Shown: in pieces, positions 8,859-17,507 of the stretch
Position numbering within the stretch: the first letter of the stretch is position 1
Layout of the letters: every line of letters begins with the position of its first letter
Source: Oceanitalea stevensii
GTDB lineage: Bacteria; Actinomycetota; Actinomycetes; Actinomycetales; Actinomycetaceae
NCBI RefSeq assembly: GCF_014837105.1
Contig: NZ_JACSPO010000001.1
Span: 749,662 to 813,661, forward strand
Length of the DNA stretch: 64,000 bases
Direction: 5' to 3'
Program-made: the position numbers and the translations under genes
The notes under the pieces: model-generated
What the model was told of the DNA's origin: nothing
Database searches by the model: none
The model's input: only the letters and a program-made list of their open reading frames with translations

Positions 8859-10004
8859 TCAGTCGGTGCGCTCGACCCGGGCGAGGGAGTCGACGGCCCG
8901 CTCGAGGGAGAGCACGACGCCGTCGTAGAGCACCTGGTCGTCCGTCCGCGGCGCGGCGCTGCGCGCGTCCTGGACGGCGTCCGAGGCGTGGGCGCTCGAC
9001 AGCGGCGTCTCGTCCGAGGCGACGTGCGGGTCGGCCGTCCCTGCCGGCGTCGTGTTCTCCAGCGCCGCGGAGATCGTCCGCAGCGCCGCGCACACGCGCT
9101 CGCCGCTCTCCCCGGCGAGCACCTCCGAGCGGTCCACCCGCCCCGCACCGACGTCGCTGAGCAGCAGGTCGGCGAGGTCGCTGACGACGAGCCCCAGCCG
9201 GTCGAGCACCCGCGCCTCCTCCTGCAGCGCGCCGATCGACCCGCTGTACCGGCGGGCGCGCCGGTTGCGGTGCGCCGCCTCGCCGACCTCCGCCACGGCC
9301 GTGTGCATCTGCGCGCGCTCCCGCGGCGACGACGCGTGCTCCCGCTCCCAGTCCGCCAGGCTCGGCAGCTCCGTGGACCGGATGAGGTCGGCGAGCTGGC
9401 CGAGGTCGGCGGCCAGGGTGTGCCGGAAGCGGGCGACGGCGGCCTGCGCCGGGGCGAGTGGCAGGGGCGGCAGGACCGCGTTGACCGCGATGCCGATGAG
9501 CGCGCCGAGGAGGGTGAGACCGGCGTAGGCCCCCACGTAGGTGGCCTCGCCGTGGCCCACGATGAGGGTGAAGAGCGCCGCCGTGGGCACCCAGCTGCCC
9601 ATCGCGCCCAGGCGGCCCCAGCCCGCGAGCACGACGGCGGGCACGATGACGAGCGCGACGGCGAGCGGCCCCCGCACCGGGAGGAAGTCGACCACCCAGC
9701 CCACAGCGCCGCCGACGGCGATCGCGGCGACGGACTGGAGGGACTCGCGCACCGAGCCCGCGAGCGTGAAGGTCGTGGCGATGACGGCACCGAAGGGCGC
9801 GTAGTACGGGAAGTCGGCCGCCGGCCCGGGGAGCACCCCGGCGACCGCCCAGGCGAGCGAGGCGGCGACGGCGGCGCGGATGGCGACCGCCCAGCGCGGG
9901 TTGCGGCGCCACTGCTCGCGCCACCACCACACACGGGTGACGTCGCGCGGCAGCTGGACCCGCTGGCGCCACTGGAGGGACGCGCCGCGGTTCGGGACAC
10001 TCAT
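8859..10004 (-). CDS. FUSC-family inner membrane protein (aromatic-acid exporter-like)
   Basis: A 381-residue integral membrane protein. About six hydrophobic helices fill residues 25-175, in the pattern of the FUSC / aromatic acid exporter (ArAE) family. The rest (about 180-381) is a cytosolic, mostly helical tail with a charged coiled-coil-like stretch. Family members export aromatic acids or related compounds; the substrate here is unknown. The ATG at 10004 overlaps the stop of the upstream FAD-Rieske gene by 4 nt (ATGA), so the two are co-translated. That coupling is the main clue to function: an oxidoreductase paired with an exporter. Confidence 0.85.
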   Translation of the reverse strand: MSVPNRGASLQWRQRVQLPRDVTRVWWWREQWRRNPRWAVAIRAAVAASLAWAVAGVLPGPAADFPYYAPFGAVIATTFTLAGSVRESLQSVAAIAVGGAVGWVVDFLPVRGPLAVALVIVPAVVLAGWGRLGAMGSWVPTAALFTLIVGHGEATYVGAYAGLTLLGALIGIAVNAVLPPLPLAPAQAAVARFRHTLAADLGQLADLIRSTELPSLADWEREHASSPRERAQMHTAVAEVGEAAHRNRRARRYSGSIGALQEEARVLDRLGLVVSDLADLLLSDVGAGRVDRSEVLAGESGERVCAALRTISAALENTTPAGTADPHVASDETPLSSAHASDAVQDARSAAPRTDDQVLYDGVVLSLERAVDSLARVERTD

Positions 10005-11545
10005 CGGGACTGCAGCCCCCGGGTGGCCGGCCCCTCGAGGAGCTCCCCGTCCGGGGCGAAGCGCGAGCCGTGGAGCGGGCAGTCCCAGCTGCGCTCCTCG
10101 TCGTTCCACCGGACGACGCCACCGAGGTGCGGGCACACCGCGGAGACCGAGCGCGTGACGCCGTCGACCGTCGAGACCGCGACCGGGTGCAGGCCCCGCC
10201 GGACCACGCAGCCCATGCCCTCGGCAGGGGTGTCGTCGGTGGTCGCCTGCGTCGGGTCCGGCTCGGTCTCCTCCGCCGGGCCGCCGCCCGGCTCGGGGTT
10301 GGTGAGGGCGCGGGCGTAACCACCCGCCAGCTGCGCGGCAGCACCGGCGTTGAGCCGCACGGCCTCCGCCAGGCCGGTCATCTCCCGGCGGCGCCAGCTG
10401 CGGTAGGCGTCGCCCCACTCGGGCAGGCCCTCGGTGAGGTACCCGGCGAGGACGTGCGCGGCGGCGACCGCGTTCGTCATGCCCCACTTGGCGAAGCCGG
10501 TGGCCACGAGGGCGCGGGAGTCGCGGGGCAGGAGCGGGCCGACGTAGGGCAGCTCGTCGACCGGGTGGTAGTCCTGGGCGGACCACCGGGCGACGACGCG
10601 CGAGTCGGGGAACCAGCGCCGTGCCCAGGTGAGGAGGTTCTCCACCCGGGCGCGCGGGGAGTCGGCCCGCCCCACGACGTGGGAGGCGCCGCCGACGACG
10701 ACGATCTCGCCCTCCTCGGCGGGCACGGTGCGGACCGAGCGGGTGGGGGCACCGGCGGTGATGGACATCTGCAGGCCGGTGGGCTCGGGCACGGCCAGGG
10801 CGAGGGAGTAGGAGCGCTGCGGCTCGAGGCGGGCGAAGTAGCCGCCGCGGTCGGCGAAGGGGATGCCGGTGGCGAGGACGACGCGCTCGGCGTGGACGGT
10901 GCCGCGGGTGGTGACGACCGCGCCGTCCCGGCCGTGCGCGTCGGTGACGCGGGCCGCGGTGCGCACGACCACGCCGGCCGCCTCCGCCTCGTGGACGAGG
11001 GCCGCGAGCACGTCCACCGGGTCCACCTGGACCTGCTCGGGCAGCCACGTGCCCTCGAGCGCCGGGAAGGGCGCGTCGAAGGACTGCCGCCACTCGACGG
11101 GCAGTCCCGCGGACAGGGCGGCCTCGTGCTCGGCGTGGGCAGCCGGCAGCTGCTGGGGCCCGGCGGCGTAGGTGACAGCGGCGCGCCGCTGGACCGGGAC
11201 GTCGTGGCGCGCGCACTCCGCGAGCAGCCACTCCTGGCCCAGCCGGTTCCCGGCGACGTACTTGCCGAGCAGCTCGGGACCGTGGAGGCGCTCGATCGCC
11301 GACAGCCGGGTCCCCTGGAGGAGGGAGACCTTGGCGGTGGAGTGGCCGGTCGTGCCCGCCCCGACGTAGCGGGCCTCGAGGACGACGACGGACAGGCCCG
11401 CGCGGGCGAGCAGCACCGCCGTCGCCAGTCCTGTCAGCCCGGCGCCGACGACGGCGACGTCGTACCGTCCGCCGACCGGCTCGGTCGCCAGCCGCTCACC
11501 CCCCGGAACCGTGCGCGACGCCGATGCCAGCCACAGTGAAGTCAT
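10001..11545 (-). CDS. FAD-dependent oxidoreductase fused to a C-terminal Rieske [2Fe-2S] domain
   Basis: A 514-residue fusion. Residues 28-400 form a DAO/glycine-oxidase-like FAD domain with the dinucleotide fold VAVVGAGLTGLATAVLLARA followed by an acidic strand end (VLEA). Residues about 425-514 form a Rieske domain with both ligand boxes complete: C471-P-H473 and C489-P-L-H492. This architecture is known in bacteria as a FAD oxidoreductase with a Rieske tail, but no substrate is established. The start is ATG 11545; the first 50 nt overlap the 3' end of the upstream ybdK-like gene. It is coupled to the downstream FUSC exporter gene by a 4-nt overlap. Confidence 0.92.
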   Translation of the reverse strand: MTSLWLASASRTVPGGERLATEPVGGRYDVAVVGAGLTGLATAVLLARAGLSVVVLEARYVGAGTTGHSTAKVSLLQGTRLSAIERLHGPELLGKYVAGNRLGQEWLLAECARHDVPVQRRAAVTYAAGPQQLPAAHAEHEAALSAGLPVEWRQSFDAPFPALEGTWLPEQVQVDPVDVLAALVHEAEAAGVVVRTAARVTDAHGRDGAVVTTRGTVHAERVVLATGIPFADRGGYFARLEPQRSYSLALAVPEPTGLQMSITAGAPTRSVRTVPAEEGEIVVVGGASHVVGRADSPRARVENLLTWARRWFPDSRVVARWSAQDYHPVDELPYVGPLLPRDSRALVATGFAKWGMTNAVAAAHVLAGYLTEGLPEWGDAYRSWRRREMTGLAEAVRLNAGAAAQLAGGYARALTNPEPGGGPAEETEPDPTQATTDDTPAEGMGCVVRRGLHPVAVSTVDGVTRSVSAVCPHLGGVVRWNDEERSWDCPLHGSRFAPDGELLEGPATRGLQSR

Positions 11546-12692
11546 GTCCCTCTCCGTCCAGTCCGTGCGTCGTGCGCACCGCCGCGGCGACGACGTCGCT
11601 CAGGCTCCCGGTGCGCTCCAGCTCCCGCCGCTGCCGGTCGGCCCCTGTGCCGACCTCTCGCAGACGGGCTACGCCCTCCTCGACGAGGGCGAGGTCGTCG
11701 TCCGCCTCCCGCAGTGCCGGGCGGACGTGGTCGACGAGAGCGCCGACCACCTCCGCCGCGGGCAGCGGGCGGCTCGTGCCGGGGTCGAGCAGGTCACCGG
11801 ACATGCCGAAGCGGCTCGCCTGCCAGGTGGCCAGGCGCAGCATCTGGGTCGGCACCGGTGGGGCCGCCTTCCCGGCCTCCCACTCCTCGGCGGCGGTCTG
11901 GACCAGGGCGCGGCACAGGGCGGCGACGACGACGGCGTCGCGCGGGTCCTGGCACACGTCCGCCGCGCGGAACTCCAGGGTGGGGTAGGTGCGTGAGGGC
12001 CGGGCGTCGAGGTAGACCATGCCCTCGTCCAGGACGACGCCGCTCGCGAGCATCGCCTCGACGCGCTCGCGGTAGGCGCGGTGCGACCCGAAGAGGTCCG
12101 GGGGACCGGCGGCGGGCCAGCGGCCCATGACCTGCGCGCGGTAGCTGGCGTAGCCGGAGTCCTCGCCCTGCCAGTACGGGGAGTTGGCGCTCACGGCGAG
12201 GAGCGTGGGCAGCCACACACGCACCCGGTCGAGGACGGCGACGGCCTCCTCGGGGGACTCGACGGCGACGTGGACGTGGCAGCCGCAGACGAGCTGCTCG
12301 CTGCCGAGCCGGCCGAAGTGGTCGACGATCCGGCGGTAGCGCTCGGCCGGCGCGGCCAGGGTCTCCACCGGGAAGGGGGAGGTGCCGAGGGCGACGGCGC
12401 GGGCCCCCTCGCGGCGGGCGGCCGACTCGGCGTGGGCCCGCCAGGACACGAGCTCCTCCTGGAGGTCGCGGAGGTGGTGGTGGGGCGCGGTCCCCGTCTC
12501 GACCTGCTGACGCTGCAGCTCGCCGTCGAGCGAGGAGCCGGCCGCACCGGGCGCACCGGTGGGCCCGGGGCCGTCCGGGGTGGCGTCCCCGATGACGTCC
12601 GCCCGCCGCAGCACCTGCTGGGCCACGGACACCGCGTGCCCCGTGCCGCTGCCGACGAGCAGCAGCTCTTCCTCCACACCGACTGTTCTCAT
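11496..12692 (-). CDS. GCS2-type carboxylate-amine ligase (YbdK family)
   Basis: A 398-residue ATP-grasp-like ligase related to plant-type glutamate-cysteine ligase (GCS2). The start VGVEEELLL (residues 4-12) is the family's N-terminal signature. GCHVHVAVES (about 135-144) and SANSPYWQGEDSGYASYR (about 175-192) are the metal/ATP and substrate loops. Members join glutamate to a small amine with weak or unknown specificity; actinobacteria use mycothiol, so a glutathione role is doubtful. It starts with ATG at 12692, divergent from hrpB with 56 nt between, and its 3' end overlaps the FAD-Rieske gene by 50 nt. Confidence 0.9.
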   Translation of the reverse strand: MRTVGVEEELLLVGSGTGHAVSVAQQVLRRADVIGDATPDGPGPTGAPGAAGSSLDGELQRQQVETGTAPHHHLRDLQEELVSWRAHAESAARREGARAVALGTSPFPVETLAAPAERYRRIVDHFGRLGSEQLVCGCHVHVAVESPEEAVAVLDRVRVWLPTLLAVSANSPYWQGEDSGYASYRAQVMGRWPAAGPPDLFGSHRAYRERVEAMLASGVVLDEGMVYLDARPSRTYPTLEFRAADVCQDPRDAVVVAALCRALVQTAAEEWEAGKAAPPVPTQMLRLATWQASRFGMSGDLLDPGTSRPLPAAEVVGALVDHVRPALREADDDLALVEEGVARLREVGTGADRQRRELERTGSLSDVVAAAVRTTHGLDGEGHDFTVAGIGVAHGSGG

Positions 12693-12748
12693 CCGGCCAG
12701 TGTGTCGCGGGGGCGCCCGGTCGGCACGGCGGGCGGCACACTGGTGGC

Positions 12749-15262
12749 GTGGCCCTCACCGATCTCTCCGCGCTCCTCGCCGCGCCGCCGCCACTGCCCG
12801 TCGCGGAGGGCCTGAAGGAGCTCGTGCGGGCAGTGAGGTCCGGTGGCACCGCCGTCCTGCAGTCCCCGCCGGGCAGCGGGAAGACCACGCTCGTGCCGCC
12901 CGCCCTCGCCGTCGCCCTGGGTGGCAGGGTCGTCGTCACCCAGCCGCGGCGCATCGCCGCGCGGGCCGCGGCACGCCGCCTCGCCGGCCTCCTCGGGCAG
13001 CCCGTCGGCCGGGTGGCCGGCTTCTCCGTCCGCGGTGAGCGGCAGGTGGGCGAGGAGACCCTCGTCGAGCTCGTCACCGCCGGCACGCTGCTGCGCCGCC
13101 TCCAGCGCGACCCGGAGCTGCCGGGCGTGAGCGCCGTCGTCCTCGACGAGGTGCACGAGCGCCAGATCGACTCCGACCTCCTCCTCGCCATGCTCGTCGA
13201 GGCCCGCGCGACGCTGCGGGAGGACCTCGCACTCGTCGCCATGTCGGCCACGGTCGAGGCGGACCGGGTCGCGGCGCTCCTCGGCGAGGGCACCGCCGTC
13301 GTCACGGTCCCCGGTGCGCTCCACCCGGTGGGGACGGAGTGGTGCCCCCCGCCGCGCACCGCGCCACGGCTCACGCCGCGGGGCACCAGCCCGGAGTTCC
13401 TCGCGCACGTCGCCGGCGTCACCCGCCGGGCCCTGGCCGAGCAGGACGGTGACGTCCTCGTCTTCCTCCCCGGCGCGCGCGAGGTCGACGACGTCGTCCG
13501 GCGCCTGCGCGGTGGCGACGTCGACGTCCTCGCCCTCCACGGGCGCCTGCCGGCCGCCGAGCAGGACCGGGCGCTGCAGCCCGGCACCCGGCGCAGGGTC
13601 GTCGTCTCGACGGCGGTGGCCGAGTCCTCGCTCACCGTGCCGGGGGTGCGGGTGGTCGTGGACGCCGGGCTGGCGCGCGCGCCGCGGACCGACCACCACC
13701 GCGGGCTCGCCGGTCTCGTCACCCGCAGCGTGAGCCAGGCGGGGGCGGAGCAGCGCGCCGGCCGTGCCGGGCGGCAGGGGCCGGGCACCGTCTACCGGTG
13801 CTGGTCCGCCGCCGAGCACGCCATGCTCGCGCGCCACCCCGAGCCGGAGATCGCCACCGCGGACCTCGCCGGACCGATGCTCGAGCTGGCCCTGTGGGGC
13901 GCCCCGGGCGGCGCGGGCCTGGCGCTCCTCGACCCGCCGCCGCCCCAGGCGGCCGCTGCGGCGACCGGGCTGCTCACCGAGCTCGGCGCGCTGGACGCCG
14001 CCGGCGCGGTCACCGCGCGCGGGCGGGCGATCGCGGACGTCGGGGCGGACCCGCGGCTGGCCCGCGCCCTGCTCGACGGCGCGGGCGTCGTCGGTGCGCG
14101 GACCGCGGCGGAGGTCGTCGCGATGCTCGCCGAGGACGCGGGCGCGGGCGACGCGGACCTCACCGCCGCGCTGCGGCGCCTCCGCGCCGGTGGCCGCAGC
14201 GCCTGGCGGCGGGAGGCCGACCGCTGGGAGCGGCTCGCCTCACGGCGCGGCGGCCAGGACGCGCGCCCCGGCGACCGTGTGAACCAGCTCGACCTCGCCG
14301 TCGGCCTCGTCACCGCCCTCGCCCACCCCGACCGCGTCGCCCGCCGCCGGGCGGACAGCGAGCACTACCTCCTGGCCGGGGGAGCCGGCGCACGCCTCAC
14401 CGGCGGGCCGCTGGCCGGCAGCGAGTGGCTCGCCGTCGCGGACGCCACCCGAGCACCGGGCCAGACCGACGCCCTCATCCGCTCGGCGGCCCCGATCGAC
14501 GAGGCCACCGCCCGGGAGGCCGCCGCCGGCCTGCTGCGGACGGTGGAGGACGTCGCGTGGCGTGACGGCAGGCTCGTGGCGCGCCGGGTGGAGCGGCTGG
14601 GCGCGATCGAGCTCGCGAGCGAGCCGCTCCACCGGCCCTCCCCGTCGCTCGTGGCGGCCGCCGTGCAGGACGGGCTGCGCCGCGAGGGCCTGGACCTCGT
14701 GCCGTGGCCACCCGGCGCGGTGTCCCTGCGCCGGCGCCTCGCCTTCCTCCACGGCGCCCTCGGTGCACCGTGGCCCGACGTGTCGGACGCCGCGCTGCTC
14801 GAGCGGGTGGAGCAGTGGCTCGGACCGGACCTCGCCGGCGTGCGCAGCAACCGGGACCTGGGCCGTGTCGACACGACGACGGCGCTGCGGCGGATGCTCC
14901 CGTGGCCCGAGGCGGGCCGGCTGGACGAGCTCGCCCCCGAGCGGGTCACCGTCCCGACGGGTGCGGCACTCCGGGTCGACTACTCCGACCCCTCACGGCC
15001 CACGCTCGCGGCCCGCATCCAGGAGGTCTTCGGGTGGCGGGGCGCACCGGCGCTCGCCGGCGGGCGGGTGCCGCTCGTGCTCGAGCTGCTCTCCCCGGCG
15101 CGCCGTCCTGCGGCCGTGACGGCGGACCTCGCCGGGTTCTGGCGCACCGGCTACCCGCAGGTGCGGGCCGAGCTGCGGGGGCGCTACCCCCGCCACCCGT
15201 GGCCCGAGGACCCGGCCACCGCGGCCCCCACCACCCGCACGACGAAGGGCCGGCGCGCCTAG
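12749..15262 (+). CDS. hrpB: ATP-dependent helicase HrpB
   Basis: An 837-residue DEAH-box (SF2) helicase. The motor motifs are visible in order: Walker A GSGKTTLV (about 40-47), motif Ia TQPRRIAARAAA, motif II DEVHERQIDSDLLL (about 133-146), motif III SATVEADR, then in the second RecA domain VSTAVAESSLTVPGVRVVVDAG and QRAGRAGRQGPG (motif VI). The helicase-associated and HrpB-specific C-terminal domains follow to the end. The family's exact role is unknown, with RNA or ribonucleoprotein remodelling suspected. The GTG start at 12749 has no clear ribosome site. Its stop faces mscS across a 34-bp tandem repeat array. Confidence 0.95.
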   Translation: MALTDLSALLAAPPPLPVAEGLKELVRAVRSGGTAVLQSPPGSGKTTLVPPALAVALGGRVVVTQPRRIAARAAARRLAGLLGQPVGRVAGFSVRGERQVGEETLVELVTAGTLLRRLQRDPELPGVSAVVLDEVHERQIDSDLLLAMLVEARATLREDLALVAMSATVEADRVAALLGEGTAVVTVPGALHPVGTEWCPPPRTAPRLTPRGTSPEFLAHVAGVTRRALAEQDGDVLVFLPGAREVDDVVRRLRGGDVDVLALHGRLPAAEQDRALQPGTRRRVVVSTAVAESSLTVPGVRVVVDAGLARAPRTDHHRGLAGLVTRSVSQAGAEQRAGRAGRQGPGTVYRCWSAAEHAMLARHPEPEIATADLAGPMLELALWGAPGGAGLALLDPPPPQAAAAATGLLTELGALDAAGAVTARGRAIADVGADPRLARALLDGAGVVGARTAAEVVAMLAEDAGAGDADLTAALRRLRAGGRSAWRREADRWERLASRRGGQDARPGDRVNQLDLAVGLVTALAHPDRVARRRADSEHYLLAGGAGARLTGGPLAGSEWLAVADATRAPGQTDALIRSAAPIDEATAREAAAGLLRTVEDVAWRDGRLVARRVERLGAIELASEPLHRPSPSLVAAAVQDGLRREGLDLVPWPPGAVSLRRRLAFLHGALGAPWPDVSDAALLERVEQWLGPDLAGVRSNRDLGRVDTTTALRRMLPWPEAGRLDELAPERVTVPTGAALRVDYSDPSRPTLAARIQEVFGWRGAPALAGGRVPLVLELLSPARRPAAVTADLAGFWRTGYPQVRAELRGRYPRHPWPEDPATAAPTTRTTKGRRA

Positions 15263-15273
15263 CCGTCACCGGG

Positions 15274-15430
15274 CACGCCGAGCGCCGGACGGCCCAGCCC
15301 TGCCGGGCACGCCGAGCGCCGGACGGCCCAGCCCTGCCGGGCACGCCGAGCGCCGGACGGCCCAGCCCTGCCGCGCCCGCCGAGCGCCGGACGGCCCAGC
15401 CCTGCCGGGCTCCGCCGAGGACCGGACCGC
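15274..15430. repeat. Tandem array of a 34-bp repeat between hrpB and mscS
   Basis: Copies start at 15274, 15308, 15342 and 15376, each exactly 34 bp apart, with a degraded fifth copy from 15410. The unit contains CGCCGAGCGCCGGACGGC, which can fold on itself. The first three copies are identical over nearly the whole unit; the fourth has small changes. The array fills the gap between the convergent stop codons of hrpB (15262) and mscS (15431), so it may work as a multi-hairpin terminator. CGCCGAGCGC is also the reverse complement of part of the dispersed intergenic motif seen at 20.6 kb. Confidence 0.9.
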
Positions 15431-16498
15431 CTAGCCCTCGGCGCGCTCCGCCGAGCCCCGGACGGGGGAGGGGGACATCGACACCCGGTGGAGGGGCAGC
15501 GCGTCGGGGTCGTTCTCCCGCAGCCACACGACGAGGTGCTCGCGCACGTCGCAGCGCAGGGTCCAGTCGTCGTCGGTGTTCGCGGCCGTGACGAGCGCGC
15601 GCACGGTGACGTGCCCGCCGGTGGAGTCGGTGACGACGAGCGACCTCGCCCGCCCGTCCCAGGCGGGGTGCTGGGCGACGTACCGCTCGAGCTCCGTGCG
15701 CATCGCCGCGACGTCCACGCGCCAGTCGAGCTCGAAGTACACGACGCCGGTGACCGTGTCACCGGTCCGGCTCCAGTTGATGAAGGGCTGAGAGGTGAAG
15801 TAGGTCGAGGGGAGCACCTTGTGCCGCTCGTCCCAGATGCTCACGACGACGTAGGTCAGCGTGATGTCCTCGACGGTGCTCCACGTGCCGTCGACCTCGA
15901 CGATGTCCCCGATCCGCACGGCGTCGGTGAAGGCGATCTGCAGCCCGGCGAAGAGGTTGCCGAGGCTGCTCTGCGCCGCGATGCCGACGACGACGCTGAG
16001 GAGGCCGGCGGAGGCGAGGATCGTCGCTCCCACCCGCTCGACGCCGGGGAAGGTCATGAGGACCATCGCGACGCCGAGGACGACGAAGGCCGCGTTGACC
16101 AGGCGCTGGATGAGCAGCATCTGGGTGCGGGTACGGCGCCGGTCGCGGTCGTCCTCCTTGCGGGCGACGACGCGCCGCTGGGTGTGCTCGAGCCACGCGA
16201 CGACGATGGTGGCGGCGAACCACACCGCCGAGGCGATGGTGAGCACGAGGAGGACGTGCAGCCCGATGTCGCGCACCGAGCCGCGCTCGGCGGTCGCCGC
16301 GAAGGAGATCCGCAGGGAGATCGCCAGGAGCAGCGCCGCGAGCGGCCGGCGCACCCGCCGCCAGCCCTGGCGCAGGCCGGGGACCCGGGCCCGGTACCGG
16401 TTGATCACCCGGTCGACGACGAGCATGACGACGATGACGACGGCGGCTGCCGCGGCGACAGCGACGACCCACCTGAGGAACGGCCAGAACTCATCCAT
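15431..16498 (-). CDS. Small-conductance mechanosensitive channel family protein (MscS)
   Basis: A 355-residue membrane channel protein. Residues 1-140 hold three hydrophobic helices with basic links. The pore helix and following beta domain are clear: ILASAGLLSVVVGIAAQSSLGNLFAGLQIAFTD-like sequence at about 162-195, then VGDIVEVDGTWSTVEDITLTYVVV-like sequence (about 197-220), the MscS hallmark. The remaining C-terminal domain is cytosolic. It releases solutes on hypo-osmotic shock. The ATG at 16498 was chosen for its immediate entry into the first helix. It is convergent with hrpB. Confidence 0.93.
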   Translation of the reverse strand: MDEFWPFLRWVVAVAAAAAVVIVVMLVVDRVINRYRARVPGLRQGWRRVRRPLAALLLAISLRISFAATAERGSVRDIGLHVLLVLTIASAVWFAATIVVAWLEHTQRRVVARKEDDRDRRRTRTQMLLIQRLVNAAFVVLGVAMVLMTFPGVERVGATILASAGLLSVVVGIAAQSSLGNLFAGLQIAFTDAVRIGDIVEVDGTWSTVEDITLTYVVVSIWDERHKVLPSTYFTSQPFINWSRTGDTVTGVVYFELDWRVDVAAMRTELERYVAQHPAWDGRARSLVVTDSTGGHVTVRALVTAANTDDDWTLRCDVREHLVVWLRENDPDALPLHRVSMSPSPVRGSAERAEG

Positions 16499-16525
16499 GG
16501 TCTAGGCCTAACAGACGCGGGGCCC

Positions 16526-16828
16526 CTACTGCGAGGCGTGCTCGGCGAAGGGGCCCATGATCGGGTTCCACGGCCGCACGGTGCGCTGGGTGATGAGATG
16601 GGCCTTGAGGAAGGGGTCGTCGTCCAGCAGGCGCTGGGCGCCCTCGACGTCCTGCGCGACGACGAGGAGCAGCGCGCCGGGGGCGGCGTTGTCCAGCCAC
16701 GGGCCGGACGCGAGGAGGGACCCCTCGTCCAGCAGTCCCTGGAGGAACTCCCGGTGGGTGGGCCGCACGGCGGCCAGGTCGTCGGTCCGGTTGGTGTCGT
16801 AGGTGTACTCGACGGCGAAGACGCTCAT
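16526..16828 (-). CDS. YciI-family protein
   Basis: A 100-residue YCII-domain protein (ferredoxin-like fold). It has FAVEYTYD at the start, RPTHREFLQGLLDEGSLLASGP (about 22-43), with the conserved His25, and a DDPFLKAHLI stretch with conserved Asp. Family members are small dimeric proteins, some with dehalogenase-like or uncharacterised roles. A TAGCCT box 9 nt before the ATG suggests a leaderless transcript. The gene is 28 nt upstream of mscS on the same strand. Confidence 0.9.
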   Translation of the reverse strand: MSVFAVEYTYDTNRTDDLAAVRPTHREFLQGLLDEGSLLASGPWLDNAAPGALLLVVAQDVEGAQRLLDDDPFLKAHLITQRTVRPWNPIMGPFAEHASQ

Positions 16829-16836
16829 GCGACCCC

Positions 16837-16842
16837 AGGCTA
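16837..16842 (-). promoter_or_regulatory. -10 box (TAGCCT) for the YciI gene
   Basis: On the minus strand TAGCCT lies 8 nt before the ATG at 16828, the spacing expected for a leaderless transcript. A small hairpin (16878-16883 pairing with 16889-16894) upstream may terminate the DUF779 gene. Confidence 0.5.
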
Positions 16843-16906
16843 GTCGGCCGGGCGCCGCTCAGCCCCCGGGCCCCTTTCGCGAGCCCCCCTCGCGGAGGCC
16901 CCCCCT

Positions 16907-16926
16907 GCGCCGAGCGCTGAGCTGGT
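16907..16926. repeat. Copy of the dispersed intergenic motif (reverse orientation)
   Basis: This 20-nt stretch matches 17 of 20 bases of the reverse complement of the motif at 20581-20600, with the first 14 identical. It sits at the very 3' end of the DUF779 gene. Confidence 0.5.
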
Positions 16927-17450
16927 CAGCCGCCGGGGATGGCGCAGGCGTCGGCGACGTCGGTGACCACCTGCGGGCGGGTGGCGGCCGGCGGCCTGGC
17001 CCCGGCCTCCCAGTCGGCGCCGGTGAGCACCGGCTGCTCCTCGAGCGCCGTCAGCTCAGCGGGGTTGAAGACCCGTGAGCGCGTGAGGAAACGGACGCCG
17101 TGGGGGCCCTCGACGCTGAAGCCGGCGCCGCGGCCGGGCACGACGTCCAGGACGAGCTGGGTGTGCTGCCACACGTCGAACTGCTGCGGGGAGATCCACA
17201 CGGGCACGCCATCGGGGTCGGACGGCGCGTCGGGCAGCACCTGCCCGGTGAACAGCCGCAGGTCGAGGACACCGAGAAGCACCTCACGGTCGCCCACGAG
17301 GAACTCACCCTGCGGGTAGCACATGGGCGAGGAGCCGTCGCAGCAGCCGCCCGACTGGTGCATCATCAGCGGGCCGTGCTCGTCGCGGAGGCGGTCGAGC
17401 AGCTCGGCGGCGGCGGGCAGGGCCACCACCCGCGGCACGGTCACGTCCAT
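16926..17450 (-). CDS. DUF779 protein, partner of the aldehyde dehydrogenase
   Basis: A 174-residue DUF779 protein. The family core is complete: LLDRLRDEHGPLMMHQSGGC (about 18-36, then C37), DGSSPMCYPQGEF, and WISPQQFDVWQHTQLVLDVVPGRG (about 85-108), with FSVEGPHGVRFLTRSRVF near 112-129. DUF779 genes are commonly next to exaC/acetaldehyde dehydrogenase genes, as here (57 nt downstream of it), but no biochemical role is established. The conserved Cys-Cys pair and the QHT motif could bind a metal (inference). The C-terminal 30 residues are a family-poor extension. Confidence 0.9.
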   Translation of the reverse strand: MDVTVPRVVALPAAAELLDRLRDEHGPLMMHQSGGCCDGSSPMCYPQGEFLVGDREVLLGVLDLRLFTGQVLPDAPSDPDGVPVWISPQQFDVWQHTQLVLDVVPGRGAGFSVEGPHGVRFLTRSRVFNPAELTALEEQPVLTGADWEAGARPPAATRPQVVTDVADACAIPGG

Positions 17451-17507
17451 CGGTGCTCCTTCCCGGTGGGTGGCCGGGGCCGCCGTGCGGCGGCCCCGGC
17501 CTGCGGT

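Noticed and set aside
11496-11545. Frameshift joining the ybdK-like and FAD-Rieske genes
   Set aside because: Both proteins have complete, normal termini; the 50-nt same-strand overlap is just tight packing.
15274-15430. CRISPR-like array
   Set aside because: The copies are directly adjacent at a 34-bp period with no unique spacers and no cas genes nearby.
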